Positions 37,305 to 46,847 of a DNA stretch of 63,262 nucleotides are shown here, piece after piece. How positions within the stretch are numbered: the first letter of the stretch is position 1; the number at the start of each line of letters is the position of its first letter. The notes below the pieces were generated by a model. It was given only the letters and a program-made list of their open reading frames with translations, did no database searches and was not told the origin of the DNA. The DNA is taken from the NCBI GenBank assembly GCA_001701135.1, contig DAAN01000023.1, forward strand, positions 25,657-88,918. Direction: 5' to 3'. Both the position numbers and the translations under genes were made by a program. The DNA is from Bacteroidales bacterium H3 (GTDB lineage Bacteria; Bacteroidota; Bacteroidia; Bacteroidales; Muribaculaceae).

Positions 37305-37631
37305 ATGTCGAAAGCTAAAAAGATTCTATGTGCGCTGTGCCTCCCGTTCCCCTACACGGCTTTTGCCAAAAGCGGCAGCGTGAACTATAGCTGGGGAGCG
37401 GACGCGTTGGCCACGATGCACGACTTCGTGGTGACGATGATGCTCTATGTCCAGTATATCTGTTGCACCATAGCCGGGGTTTACGTCATCGTGTCCGTTT
37501 GTCAGATATACATCAAGATGAACACGGGCGAGGACGGCATCACCAAGTCGATAATGACGCTTGTCGGCGCGTGCCTGTTCCTGATCGGGGCATTCTATGT
37601 TTTCCCGGCTTTCTTCGGCTACCGCATATAA
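37305..37631 (+). CDS. traE: TraE-like pilin-type transfer protein (DUF4134), first copy
   Basis: A 108-residue protein with a signal-like N-terminus (residues 5-22) and two hydrophobic helices near 40-66 and 84-103. The layout is that of DUF4134/TraE proteins, which resemble VirB2-type pilins. Its C-terminal stretch SIMTLVGACLFLIGAFYVFP aligns with IMMVVGACIFLIAAAKALPL of the next gene, so the two are paralogues. Confidence 0.75.
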   Translation: MSKAKKILCALCLPFPYTAFAKSGSVNYSWGADALATMHDFVVTMMLYVQYICCTIAGVYVIVSVCQIYIKMNTGEDGITKSIMTLVGACLFLIGAFYVFPAFFGYRI

Positions 37632-37685
37632 CCTTACTTGTATCAGGTCGCAGACAAATAAAATATTCACTAAAAAAGTAAACGT

Positions 37686-38063
37686 ATGTTTCAGAAAACC
37701 AAACAGCTGTGCCGCAAGGCATTCGGATTCGTCAACGGAATCCCTACCAAAGTAATGATGTTCTCCTTCATGCTGCTGTCCGGCATGGTGGCGAAAGCGC
37801 AGAACTCCGCAGGCGACTATTCCGCCGGTACGAGCGCATTATCCACTGTCGCCGATGAGATTGCCAAGTATGTGCCTATTATGGTGAAATTGTGCTACGC
37901 CATTGCCGGCGTTGTGGCCATCGTGGGTGCAATCTCGGTATATATCGCCATGAACAACGAGGAGCAGGACGTCAAGAAGAAGATTATGATGGTCGTGGGA
38001 GCATGTATCTTCCTCATTGCGGCGGCCAAGGCGTTGCCTCTGTTCTTCGGTATTGCCGCTTAA
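37686..38063 (+). CDS. traE: TraE-like pilin-type transfer protein (DUF4134), second copy
   Basis: A 125-residue inner-membrane/pilin-like protein with a signal peptide (residues 19-38, ending AKAQ) and two hydrophobic helices near 60-82 and 98-120. It matches the DUF4134 TraE pattern (YAIAGVVAIVGAISVY then DVKKKIMMVVGACIFLI). It probably builds the mating channel or pilus. It follows the first copy by 54 bp and precedes traF by 15 bp. Confidence 0.85.
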   Translation: MFQKTKQLCRKAFGFVNGIPTKVMMFSFMLLSGMVAKAQNSAGDYSAGTSALSTVADEIAKYVPIMVKLCYAIAGVVAIVGAISVYIAMNNEEQDVKKKIMMVVGACIFLIAAAKALPLFFGIAA

Positions 38064-38078
38064 ACATCAAGGATAAGT

Positions 38079-38375
38079 ATGAAAAGCAAGGACGAACGCT
38101 ATCCGGACTATCCGCTGTTCAAGGGACTGCAACGGCCTCTTGAGTTTTTGGGCATCCAAGGCCGGTACATATATTGGGCGGCGGTGACGACGTGCGGAGC
38201 CATTGTCGGCTTTGTCGCCGCCTACTGCCTGCTCGGTTTCATTGCCGGGCTTGTCGTGCTGGCTACCGTCGTATCGGTCGGTATCGTGCTCATCCTTCTC
38301 AAACAGCGGAAAGGACTGCATAGCAAGAAGGTCGCTCCGGGTGTGTATGTGTATGCCCACTCGCGCAAGATCTGA
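38079..38375 (+). CDS. traF: Conjugal transfer protein TraF (DUF4133, VirB3-like)
   Basis: A 98-residue inner-membrane protein. YPLFKGLQRPLEFLGIQGRY near residues 11-30 is the family signature, followed by two membrane helices near 32-70 and the tail HSKKVAPGVYVYAHSR. Small proteins of this kind act as VirB3 partners of the VirB4-like ATPase, which is encoded next. The start codon is 15 bp after traE. Confidence 0.85.
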   Translation: MKSKDERYPDYPLFKGLQRPLEFLGIQGRYIYWAAVTTCGAIVGFVAAYCLLGFIAGLVVLATVVSVGIVLILLKQRKGLHSKKVAPGVYVYAHSRKI

Positions 38376-38486
38376 CGAAAGAAAAACCATCACGGCAATG
38401 TGCATGGCTTTATTGATTGTTGAACGCGGGCGGGTTTGTCTTGAAGCAAGGCGAACCTGCCCCTATTTAATTACACGTATATCGAA

Positions 38487-41195
38487 ATGACCCTATACAT
38501 CATTTTATGTTTTGTCGCTTTGTGCGCGGGTATGGCCTTGTCGGTCTATGCGTTCGGTACGGGCGGCAAGCGCAAGCGAATCTTTCAGGACATCTATTTC
38601 TCAGCGGAGGAAACGGACGGTGTGGGTGTGCTGTACACCAAGACCGGCGAATATTCCGCCGTACTTAAGATAGAGAATCCGGTACAGAAATATTCGGCGG
38701 ACATAGATAGCTACTACGACTTCACGCACCTGTTCACCGCCCTTGCGCAGACCTTAGGCGAAGGGTACGCCATCCACAAGCAGGATATCTTCGTCAGGAA
38801 ACAGTTTGCAAGCGAACCGGCTGACGGGCAGGAGTTCCTGTCGGCGTCGTATTTCCGCTACTTCAAAGGGCGTCCCTACACGGACAGCCTTTGCTACCTG
38901 ACCATCACGCAGGAGGCGAAAAAGAGCCGCCTGTTCTCGTTCGACAACAAGAAGTGGCGCGATTTCCTCGTGAAAATCCGCAAGGTGCATGACCAACTGC
39001 ATGACAGCGGCGTACAGGCCAGGTTCCTGAACAAAGCCGAGGCGAGCGAGTATGTCGACCGCTACTTCGCCATGAACTTCAAAGACCGCACCGTGTCGAT
39101 GACGAACTTCAAGGCGGACGATGAAACGGTGTCGATGGGCGACAAACGCTGCAAGGTGTACAGCCTTGTGGACGTGGACTGTGCCGCACTGCCCTCGATG
39201 ATACGTCCGTACACGAACATCGAGGTGAACAACACGGAAATGCCGGTCGATCTGGCTTCGGTGGTGGACAACATACCGGACGCCGAGACGGTGGTCTATA
39301 ACCAAGTCATCTTCCTACCCAACCAAAAACGGGAACTGGCGATGCTCGACAAAAAGAAGAACCGCCACGCGAGTATTCCGAACCCGAACAACCAGATGGC
39401 GGTCGAGGACATCAAGCGTGTGCAGGAGGTCATTGCCCGTGAAAGCAAGCAACTGGTATATACGCACTTCAACATGGTGGTAGCCGTATCTGCCGGTGCA
39501 GACCTGCAAAAGTGTACGAACCACTTGGAAAACGCATTCGGGCGCATGGGCATCCATATCAGCAAGCGGGCGTACAACCAACTGGAACTGTTCGTCGGTT
39601 CGTTTCCGGGCAACTGCTACACGCTCAATGAGGAATACGACCGTTTCCTGACCCTTTCCGATGCGGCGATGTGCCTGATGTACAAGGAGCGCGTGCTGCA
39701 CAGCGAGGAAACACCGCTGAAGATTTACTACACCGACCGTCAGGGTGTGCCGGTGGCTATTGACATCACGGGAAAAGAGGGAAAGAACAAGCTGACGGAC
39801 AACTCGAATTTCTTTTGTCTGGGGCCTTCTGGGAGTGGCAAGAGCTTTCATATCAACTCGGTCGTGCGCCAGCTCCATGAGCAGGGAACGGATGTGGTCA
39901 TGGTCGATACGGGAAACTCATACGAGGGACTGTGCGAGTATCTGGGCGGCAAGTATATCAGCTATACCGAAGAACGGCCTATCACGATGAATCCGTTTCG
40001 CATCAACCGGGAGGAATACAACATCGAGAAGATAGACTTCCTCAAGAACCTTATCCTGATGATTTGGAAAGGGTCGGACAGCCAAATCCCCGAAATTGAG
40101 TTCCGCATTGTCGAGCAGATAATCATAGACTACTATGATGCCTATTTCAACGGATTTACAAGATACACCGACGAGCAACGGGAGGTACTGCTGAAAAACC
40201 TGTTTGCGGCGGCCAGCCGAAAGAACCCAAACAAACCACCCAGAGAGGTGGATGAGATGGTGCGCAAACAGATAGAGGTGCTTGAGGCACGGCGGGCGGC
40301 CCTCAAAGTGACGGAGCTGAGTTTCAACTCATTCTTTGACTACTCATTCGACCGTCTGGAGCAGATCTGCACCGAAAACGACATCACGACAATCAGCTAC
40401 TCGACCTATTCGACCATGCTGCAGCCGTTCTACAAGGGCGGTGCGTATGAGAAAATTCTCAACGAGACAGTGGATTCGGCACTGTTTGACGAGACATTCA
40501 TTGTCTTTGAAGTGGATGCAATCAAGGAAAATAAGAAACTGTTTCCCATTGTCACACTGATTATCATGGACGTGTTCCTGCAGAAAATGCGCATCAAGAA
40601 GAACCGTAAAGTCCTTGTCATCGAGGAAGCGTGGAAGGCCATTGCCAGCCCGCTCATGGCGGAATACATCAAGTTCATGTACAAGACCGCCCGTAAATTT
40701 TGGGCTTCTGTTGGCGTGGTGACGCAGGAGATACAGGACATCATCGGCAGCGAAATCGTGAAGGAGGCCATCATCAACAACTCGGACGTGGTGATGCTGC
40801 TGGATCAAAGCAAGTTCAAGGAACGCTTTGACGAAATCCGAAAGATTCTTGGTCTGACCGAGGTGGATTGCAAGAAGATATTTACCATCAACCGCTTGGA
40901 GAACAAGGATGGGCGCAGCTTCTTCCGCGAAGTGTTCATCCGCCGGGGGACGACCAGCGGCGTGTATGGCGTGGAAGAGCCGCACGAGTGCTACATGACC
41001 TACACGACCGAACGGGCGGAAAAGGAGGCACTGAAGCTTTACAAGAAGGAACTTCGGTGCAGCCACCAGGAAGCTATCGAGGCATATTGCCGGGACTGGG
41101 ATGCCAGCGGTATCGGGAAGTCCCTGCCTTTTGCACAAAAAGTAAACGAGACGGGGCGTGTGCTCAACCTCCGTCCCGTGTATGAATCCAAATAA
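38487..41195 (+). CDS. traG: Conjugal transfer ATPase TraG (VirB4-like)
   Basis: A 902-residue cytoplasmic/inner-membrane ATPase powering assembly of the mating channel. One N-terminal helix (residues 2-24) is followed by the VirB4 N-domain. The Walker A motif FCLGPSGSGKSFHINS starts near residue 444. Walker B RKVLVIEEAWKAI is near 706, and VTQEIQDIIGSEIV follows near 745. In Bacteroidetes elements this gene is traG. It follows traF by 111 bp and precedes the large secreted protein by 11 bp. Confidence 0.93.
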   Translation: MTLYIILCFVALCAGMALSVYAFGTGGKRKRIFQDIYFSAEETDGVGVLYTKTGEYSAVLKIENPVQKYSADIDSYYDFTHLFTALAQTLGEGYAIHKQDIFVRKQFASEPADGQEFLSASYFRYFKGRPYTDSLCYLTITQEAKKSRLFSFDNKKWRDFLVKIRKVHDQLHDSGVQARFLNKAEASEYVDRYFAMNFKDRTVSMTNFKADDETVSMGDKRCKVYSLVDVDCAALPSMIRPYTNIEVNNTEMPVDLASVVDNIPDAETVVYNQVIFLPNQKRELAMLDKKKNRHASIPNPNNQMAVEDIKRVQEVIARESKQLVYTHFNMVVAVSAGADLQKCTNHLENAFGRMGIHISKRAYNQLELFVGSFPGNCYTLNEEYDRFLTLSDAAMCLMYKERVLHSEETPLKIYYTDRQGVPVAIDITGKEGKNKLTDNSNFFCLGPSGSGKSFHINSVVRQLHEQGTDVVMVDTGNSYEGLCEYLGGKYISYTEERPITMNPFRINREEYNIEKIDFLKNLILMIWKGSDSQIPEIEFRIVEQIIIDYYDAYFNGFTRYTDEQREVLLKNLFAAASRKNPNKPPREVDEMVRKQIEVLEARRAALKVTELSFNSFFDYSFDRLEQICTENDITTISYSTYSTMLQPFYKGGAYEKILNETVDSALFDETFIVFEVDAIKENKKLFPIVTLIIMDVFLQKMRIKKNRKVLVIEEAWKAIASPLMAEYIKFMYKTARKFWASVGVVTQEIQDIIGSEIVKEAIINNSDVVMLLDQSKFKERFDEIRKILGLTEVDCKKIFTINRLENKDGRSFFREVFIRRGTTSGVYGVEEPHECYMTYTTERAEKEALKLYKKELRCSHQEAIEAYCRDWDASGIGKSLPFAQKVNETGRVLNLRPVYESK

Positions 41196-41206
41196 GCATT
41201 GCAGCC

Positions 41207-43753
41207 ATGAAACGACTACTCCTTATCCTGACCATCGCCTCGGTCGCACTCTGCCAGACGGTTCACGCCCAGTATTACAGCGTGAACTACGACACCCGTA
41301 CCGTTGCGGCGATGGTGGCCGCCTTCGGTACGGAAGCGGTCGCCGAAGGGTACTACCGGGAGCAGGTCGATGACATCCTCAAGCACTACACGGCAGCGGA
41401 GGTCGCTACCGCCGGGATATTCGCGGCCAAGTTCTTGGAGCATAAAGCCCTGAGCGACCTCGGCATCTGGAACAGCCGCACGGAGAACTACTACTACCGG
41501 CGCATCTACCGGATGGTGGCGGAGAAAATCATGCCCAAGATATGGGTGGTGGCGAAGCAGATGCTCCATTCGCCGCAAACGGCTATCTATTGGGGCAGTT
41601 ACCTGATGAAAGTCTGCGACGATACCAAAAGTCTGTGTATGCAGTTCGAGAGCGTGGTGACCAACAGCACGCTGACCTTTTCGGACATCGCCTTTCTCGA
41701 AATCAATCCGGAGATTGCCCCCTTGCTAAAGCTCTCCGAAACGGGAAACATCGACTGGCAGCGGATGATGGACAACTTCGCCCACATACCGGGCAACTTC
41801 ACGCACGAGAACCTGAAAAGCGACCTCGACAACCTTTATAACACGGGTGTCGGCCTTGCAACGGCAGGCATTGCCAATCTCGGTGACGCCCTGTTGCAAA
41901 GCAGCTCGTTCCATGACCTGATGGGCGGAAAGGTTGAAGAAATCGGCAACCTGTATGAACACTACGGGAGTCTATTCGAGCAGGCGGAACATGACATCGG
42001 CGGCTTGCTGATTGACATGGTGGGTGGTCCGGACAACGTGGCCGGTCTGTTCAACTTCAGCAACTACAACCTCACGGCATGGATGACCGACTACCTGGAC
42101 GAAGCGATGGGGAACTATTACACGCAGCGGTGGTACATTGCCCGGCGTGACCAAGGGAGCGTATCGCTGTGCGACTACTATCCTCCGACGGACGACAACA
42201 GCATCCTGAACGGGGGCGCATGGGTGCGGTTCAACACGAGCGACCCGAATTTCTATCCCAACGCCTCGCAACGGGAACAGGTACTTGCCAACTCGGAAGG
42301 ATATGCCGGTTGGTCAAGAAACCGCGTGCAGCAGTTGAACAACCAGAACGACGGGTTCAGCTACAGCATCAACTATTGGATGAGTGCCTATATCATCAGC
42401 AAGAAAAACAAGCAGACCAAAAAGGCATACGCATACGAAATCCATGTGAGCAAAAGCTGGAATAAGGAAGAAGTTGTCTATGAGGAAGTCTTCGATTCCT
42501 ACTCGATGGACTTGAATACGTTTCGGGCGCAACTGAATGTCCGACTTGCGGAGTTCAACGAAAACGAGGACGGCTACACCTATTATATATCTTCCGGTAC
42601 GCGGAACTATTACCAAGCAACGGACGCCGCCAAATTGAAGGGATGCGAGAGCGTGACCATCAGCGTGACCTGTTCCGACGGGGTTACGCTCGGACAGGGC
42701 TCGACACAATACAAGTGCCGTAAATGCGGCAGCTCGTTGAATGCCCACACCAAGGAGTGCGCCATGCAGACCTCGGTGACGGAAAACAACCTCGACCTTT
42801 CGGAACTGGATGCGCTGTTGAACGAGGCAAACAGCCAAGCGGCCAATCTTGAAGCGCAAATCGGGACATTGGAAAACGAGAACGCTGTCCTGCTGAAGAA
42901 AATCAGTACGGCGAGCATTGAGGATGCGGCGGCTTACCGACAGCAGTATAATGCAAACAAGACACGGATAGACCGTCTGAAAGGCGAACTCGCGGAGTGG
43001 AAGAAGAAACAGTCCGACTATGCTCAGGCGAAGTCGGAAGCCGCAGACGACAACAGCGTAGCGACGGATGACTATTACCGCATTCCAGCTATCATGCAAG
43101 ACTGCAAGGCTGCCTACGGCCTGACATGGCAGGACGGCGGATCGTGGAACGGCTATTCGTATGTGCGCAAGGCGACAATGCCGAACATCAACGGCATCAT
43201 CACATTCAAGGCTACGGTCTCGATTGCCCGCAAGCCGAAATATTTTCTCGGCATCAAGATTCACCGTGCCATCATCCAAATCCAATGGGAACTGACCTCG
43301 GTCTATACGGACACGCACGTCGCCGATGTGCTGACACTCGATCCGGGGCTTTCGGATGCGGAGAAAACCAAATTAGTGAACGACCGCATCGCCGAAATCG
43401 CCCGTGAACACCCGTCCTGCAAAATCACGACGGAATACGCCCGCAGCACACCGCTGGAGGAAACTCCGTCCGGCGACGTGTACCATCTGCTGTGGTCGAG
43501 CGACCGCCTCGAAATCGCGAGGGAGGTGGACAGCAGAATCACAAGGATATACGCCGACTTGGTATCGCTGGAAAAGATGATGCACTACAAGCGGAGCATC
43601 CTTGACGTGATGAAGGATGTGTTGCCCGGACTGGACACGGACGAAGGCCGCAGGCTGACGCTCGTGGAGGAATGCCATGACCGCTGGGTGGAGAGCGCAC
43701 GGACGTTTCGGAACGATGGCGGCAGAAACGGCGGAAAGGAGGTGCGGCCATGA
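41207..43753 (+). CDS. Large exported transfer-operon protein with Cys/His finger and coiled coil
   Basis: An 848-residue protein with a signal peptide (residues 3-22, ending VHAQ). The N-terminal half is helical and contains several Tyr-rich stretches. CRKCGSSLNAHTKEC near residues 505-519 (C-x2-C-x6-H-x3-C) looks like a small zinc finger, unusual in an exported protein. A coiled coil with heptad-like L, E and A residues follows near 535-605. It overlaps the next gene by 4 bp. The position after traG suggests an envelope or surface part of the channel. I recognise no named family. Confidence 0.7.
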   Translation: MKRLLLILTIASVALCQTVHAQYYSVNYDTRTVAAMVAAFGTEAVAEGYYREQVDDILKHYTAAEVATAGIFAAKFLEHKALSDLGIWNSRTENYYYRRIYRMVAEKIMPKIWVVAKQMLHSPQTAIYWGSYLMKVCDDTKSLCMQFESVVTNSTLTFSDIAFLEINPEIAPLLKLSETGNIDWQRMMDNFAHIPGNFTHENLKSDLDNLYNTGVGLATAGIANLGDALLQSSSFHDLMGGKVEEIGNLYEHYGSLFEQAEHDIGGLLIDMVGGPDNVAGLFNFSNYNLTAWMTDYLDEAMGNYYTQRWYIARRDQGSVSLCDYYPPTDDNSILNGGAWVRFNTSDPNFYPNASQREQVLANSEGYAGWSRNRVQQLNNQNDGFSYSINYWMSAYIISKKNKQTKKAYAYEIHVSKSWNKEEVVYEEVFDSYSMDLNTFRAQLNVRLAEFNENEDGYTYYISSGTRNYYQATDAAKLKGCESVTISVTCSDGVTLGQGSTQYKCRKCGSSLNAHTKECAMQTSVTENNLDLSELDALLNEANSQAANLEAQIGTLENENAVLLKKISTASIEDAAAYRQQYNANKTRIDRLKGELAEWKKKQSDYAQAKSEAADDNSVATDDYYRIPAIMQDCKAAYGLTWQDGGSWNGYSYVRKATMPNINGIITFKATVSIARKPKYFLGIKIHRAIIQIQWELTSVYTDTHVADVLTLDPGLSDAEKTKLVNDRIAEIAREHPSCKITTEYARSTPLEETPSGDVYHLLWSSDRLEIAREVDSRITRIYADLVSLEKMMHYKRSILDVMKDVLPGLDTDEGRRLTLVEECHDRWVESARTFRNDGGRNGGKEVRP

Positions 43754-44475
43754 AACGCATTTTACGGATAGCCGCATTGCTGCTCTTCCTGCTGCCCGGT
43801 ATCGCCAAGGCGCAGTGGACTTTCGATATAGTCTCCGTCGAAGCCTACATCAACGACCACAAGAAGCAGCGCAGCCTGTTGTTGGCCCGCAGTACCTTGG
43901 AGTACAGCAACAAACTGTTGCACGAATACAGCTGTAAGGAAGTCGGGGGCTATAAAGAGCTGAATATCGACCTTGACCGGTACACCCGTGCGTTCGATGT
44001 CATCGACGTCATGTACCAGTCGTTGCGCACGGTGCTGAACGTCAAGAATACCTACACATCGGTCAGCGACCGTATCGGCGACTATAAATCATTGTTGGAG
44101 GATTTCAATGCGAAGATATTGAAACGGGGACGCATCGAATCCGCAGATACCCTGATTATCTCCATCAATGCGAGGGGGCTGAGGGCGATTGCCCGTGAGG
44201 GGGAACAGCTCTACAAGTCCGTGAGCGACCTCGTGCTGTATGCCACCGGAGCGGCAGCCTGCTCGACCTCCGACCTGCTGATGGTGTTGGAGGCCATCAA
44301 CCGCTCATTGGACAACATCGAGCGGCATCTGAACCGTGCGTATTTCGAGACATGGCGGTATATACAGGTGCGTATCGGCTATTGGAAGGCAAAGGTATAT
44401 CGCTCCCGCACCATGCGGGAGATTCTCGATGACGCCTTCGGGCGTTGGCGCGGAGCCGGAAGACTGGATTATTAA
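43750..44475 (+). CDS. Exported helical transfer-operon protein
   Basis: A 241-residue protein with a signal peptide (residues 4-21, ending AKAQ) and a mostly helical body with many charged residues. It lies where traI sits in related operons, but I cannot confirm the name. The start overlaps the preceding stop by 4 bp, so it is translationally coupled to the 848-residue protein. A periplasmic, VirB5-like role is possible but unproved. Confidence 0.65.
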   Translation: MKRILRIAALLLFLLPGIAKAQWTFDIVSVEAYINDHKKQRSLLLARSTLEYSNKLLHEYSCKEVGGYKELNIDLDRYTRAFDVIDVMYQSLRTVLNVKNTYTSVSDRIGDYKSLLEDFNAKILKRGRIESADTLIISINARGLRAIAREGEQLYKSVSDLVLYATGAAACSTSDLLMVLEAINRSLDNIERHLNRAYFETWRYIQVRIGYWKAKVYRSRTMREILDDAFGRWRGAGRLDY

Positions 44476-44493
44476 CGACAAAAAGAGAAGAAT

Positions 44494-45261
44494 ATGAACA
44501 GAAAACTATTACTCATGGCGGTGGCGGTCACCGTAACGACAGCCGTACACGCACAGTATGTAACGTACAACCATGATTCGCCGAAGCAGAATCAGGTAAC
44601 GGTCATGGAGACCGGTACGGGCGCACTCTCGCCCGACCTCTATTATTCCGTGCTGCACAACAAATACAAGAAGTCGGCAGCGGCCAAAAACAAGCTCTCG
44701 TTCCGCACGCTTGCCGGTATCAATCTCTACAACCAGGTGGACGAAGCGGAAGCCATTGATTCGGCCTTGGTCAAGCGGGCGAAGGTCGAGGCGTTGAACG
44801 TTGCCGACCGGCAGGTGGACATCGCATGGCTTGCCGAGGGCGATAAGGTCAGCGGACAGATGGAGCGGTTCCGGCGCAACATCGACCGTATTCTCCTGTC
44901 CGGTGGCACTCCGGCCGACAAGGAACGGTGGACGGAATACTACCACGTCTATCAGTGTGCCATCAAAGCCACGAAAGACGCCTATATGCCCAATGCCCAG
45001 CGAAAGAAGGAGTATCTGCGCATTTACGAGGATGTGGCACGGCAGAACGAGATTTTAGTGGGCTACCTTGCCAAGCGTCAGAACGCAACGGTGACGAATG
45101 CACTGCTGAACGCAACGGACAACCGTACCCTGCATAAAGGCGGTATTGTCCGCAATGCCATGAGCCGGTGGCAGGAATCACGCCTTGCGGTGCGTGGTTC
45201 GCAATCGGGCAGCAACGGAAACGGCGAAGATGACAACGAGAGTGTAAACAGAGGGAAATAA
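44494..45261 (+). CDS. Exported transfer-operon protein (DUF5045-like)
   Basis: A 255-residue protein with a signal peptide (residues 4-21, ending VHAQ). The body is helical, with conserved-looking HNKYKKSAAAKNKLSFRTLA near residues 50-69 and GINLYNQVDEAEAIDSALV near 70. A charged, low-complexity tail ends the protein. It resembles DUF5045 proteins of Bacteroidetes conjugation operons. It stands 18 bp after its neighbour and 12 bp before traJ. Confidence 0.65.
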   Translation: MNRKLLLMAVAVTVTTAVHAQYVTYNHDSPKQNQVTVMETGTGALSPDLYYSVLHNKYKKSAAAKNKLSFRTLAGINLYNQVDEAEAIDSALVKRAKVEALNVADRQVDIAWLAEGDKVSGQMERFRRNIDRILLSGGTPADKERWTEYYHVYQCAIKATKDAYMPNAQRKKEYLRIYEDVARQNEILVGYLAKRQNATVTNALLNATDNRTLHKGGIVRNAMSRWQESRLAVRGSQSGSNGNGEDDNESVNRGK

Positions 45262-45273
45262 AAAGACAGGGCT

Positions 45274-46407
45274 ATGGCAAACGGAGATATACTTTCGGAT
45301 TTCGGCATCAACCTGTTGGAGGAGGAAATAGATGATGTCATCTTTCAGACCAACGAGTTTCTGACTGACGCGACTTTTACCGGTGCGCAGGGACCTTTTT
45401 GGTGGATATTGCAGATGTGCATGGCACTCGCGGCACTGTTCTCCATCGTCATGGCGGCAGGTATCGCCTACAAGATGATGGTAAAGCACGAGCCGTTGGA
45501 CGTGATGAAGCTGTTTAGGCCGCTTGCCGTGTCGATTATCATCTGCTGGTGGTATCCGCCTGCGGACACGGGTATGGCGGGGAGCCGGAACAACTGGTGT
45601 TTTCTCGATTTCCTGTCCTACATCCCTAACTGCATAGGTTCGTACACCCATGACCTGTATGAAGCCGAAGCTTCACAGATATCGGACAGGTTCGAGGAAG
45701 TTCAGCAGCTCATCCATGTGCGTGACACGATGTACACGAACCTGCAGGCACAGGCGGATGTCGCCCACACAGGCACATCCGATCCCAATCTGATAGAGGC
45801 GACAATGGAGCAGACCGGTGTGGACGAAGTGACGAACATGGAAAAGGATGCGGCGAAGTTGTGGTTCACGTCTTTGACGGCAGGTGTCATCGTGGGGATA
45901 GACAAAATTATCATGCTGATTGCCCTCGTGGTGTTCCGAATCGGTTGGTGGGCTACGATTTACTGCCAACAAATCCTGTTGGGAATGCTGACGATTTTCG
46001 GGCCGATACAGTGGGCGTTCAGCATCCTGCCAAAATGGGAAGGTGCTTGGGCGAAGTGGCTGACACGCTATCTGACGGTGCATTTCTACGGGGCGATGCT
46101 CTACTTCGTGGGCTTCTACGTGCTGCTGCTCTTTGACATTGTATTGTGCATCCAAATCGAGAACCTGACGGCGATAACCGCCAGCGAGCAGACGATGGCC
46201 GCCTACCTGCAGAACTCGTTCTTCTCGGCGGGCTACCTGATGGCGGCTTCGATTGTAGCTCTCAAGTGCCTGAACCTTGTTCCGGACTTGGCGGCATGGA
46301 TGATACCGGAGGGCGACACGGCATTCTCTACCCGAAACTTCGGCGAGGGCGTGGCACAGCAGGCGAAGATGACGGCAACCGGAGGGTTGGGCGGCATCAT
46401 GAGATAA
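45274..46407 (+). CDS. traJ: Conjugal transfer protein TraJ (VirB6/TrbL-like channel)
   Basis: A 377-residue polytopic inner-membrane protein of the VirB6 class. Hydrophobic segments lie near residues 45-75, 85-105, 205-235, 240-265, 270-290 and 310-340. The stretch GWWATIYCQQILLGMLTIFG near 228-247 and IQWAFSILPKWEGAWAKWL near 249-267 are family-like. It sits in the same operon order (traJ before traK) as in known Bacteroidetes elements. Confidence 0.85.
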   Translation: MANGDILSDFGINLLEEEIDDVIFQTNEFLTDATFTGAQGPFWWILQMCMALAALFSIVMAAGIAYKMMVKHEPLDVMKLFRPLAVSIIICWWYPPADTGMAGSRNNWCFLDFLSYIPNCIGSYTHDLYEAEASQISDRFEEVQQLIHVRDTMYTNLQAQADVAHTGTSDPNLIEATMEQTGVDEVTNMEKDAAKLWFTSLTAGVIVGIDKIIMLIALVVFRIGWWATIYCQQILLGMLTIFGPIQWAFSILPKWEGAWAKWLTRYLTVHFYGAMLYFVGFYVLLLFDIVLCIQIENLTAITASEQTMAAYLQNSFFSAGYLMAASIVALKCLNLVPDLAAWMIPEGDTAFSTRNFGEGVAQQAKMTATGGLGGIMR

Positions 46408-46448
46408 TCCGCAAAAGATAATATAAACCCAATAAAAATCATAACAAC

Positions 46449-46844
46449 ATGAAATTGCAAGAGAAAATCAAAAGCTGGTGCAAGGATGAGAAATTTATGT
46501 CCTTTGCACAGGAACGAGCGAGAAAAGAGGTTTGCGAGGTGGCGGAGAACCACCGCATCGACCCGCAGTATGAAGAACTGGACGAAGCCTTCGAGTACGA
46601 CGACCGGTACATCGCCCCCTTAGTGACGTACCTAACGTACAAGCTGCGTCTTGCCCTGCTGCAGCGGAACGCTGGTAAGCGCAAAAGAGGAATCTGGTGG
46701 GTGCTTGTCCATGTGGAGATGCAGGGCTATTACGTGGAGATATTCTCGGCGGAGTTCGAGAATCTTTTGACGGAACTTCGGGATGCGGTCATACCCATGC
46801 TGCACACGGAATATGTACAGATGTTGAACGGTAAAAGGGAATAA
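46449..46844 (+). CDS. Hypothetical transfer-operon protein between traJ and traK
   Basis: A 131-residue soluble protein rich in charged residues. YVEIFSAEFENLLTELRDAV near residues 98-117 suggests a helical C-terminus. No signal peptide or membrane segment is evident. It is 41 bp after traJ and 3 bp before traK. I do not recognise a family. Confidence 0.65.
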   Translation: MKLQEKIKSWCKDEKFMSFAQERARKEVCEVAENHRIDPQYEELDEAFEYDDRYIAPLVTYLTYKLRLALLQRNAGKRKRGIWWVLVHVEMQGYYVEIFSAEFENLLTELRDAVIPMLHTEYVQMLNGKRE

Positions 46845-46847
46845 CCG

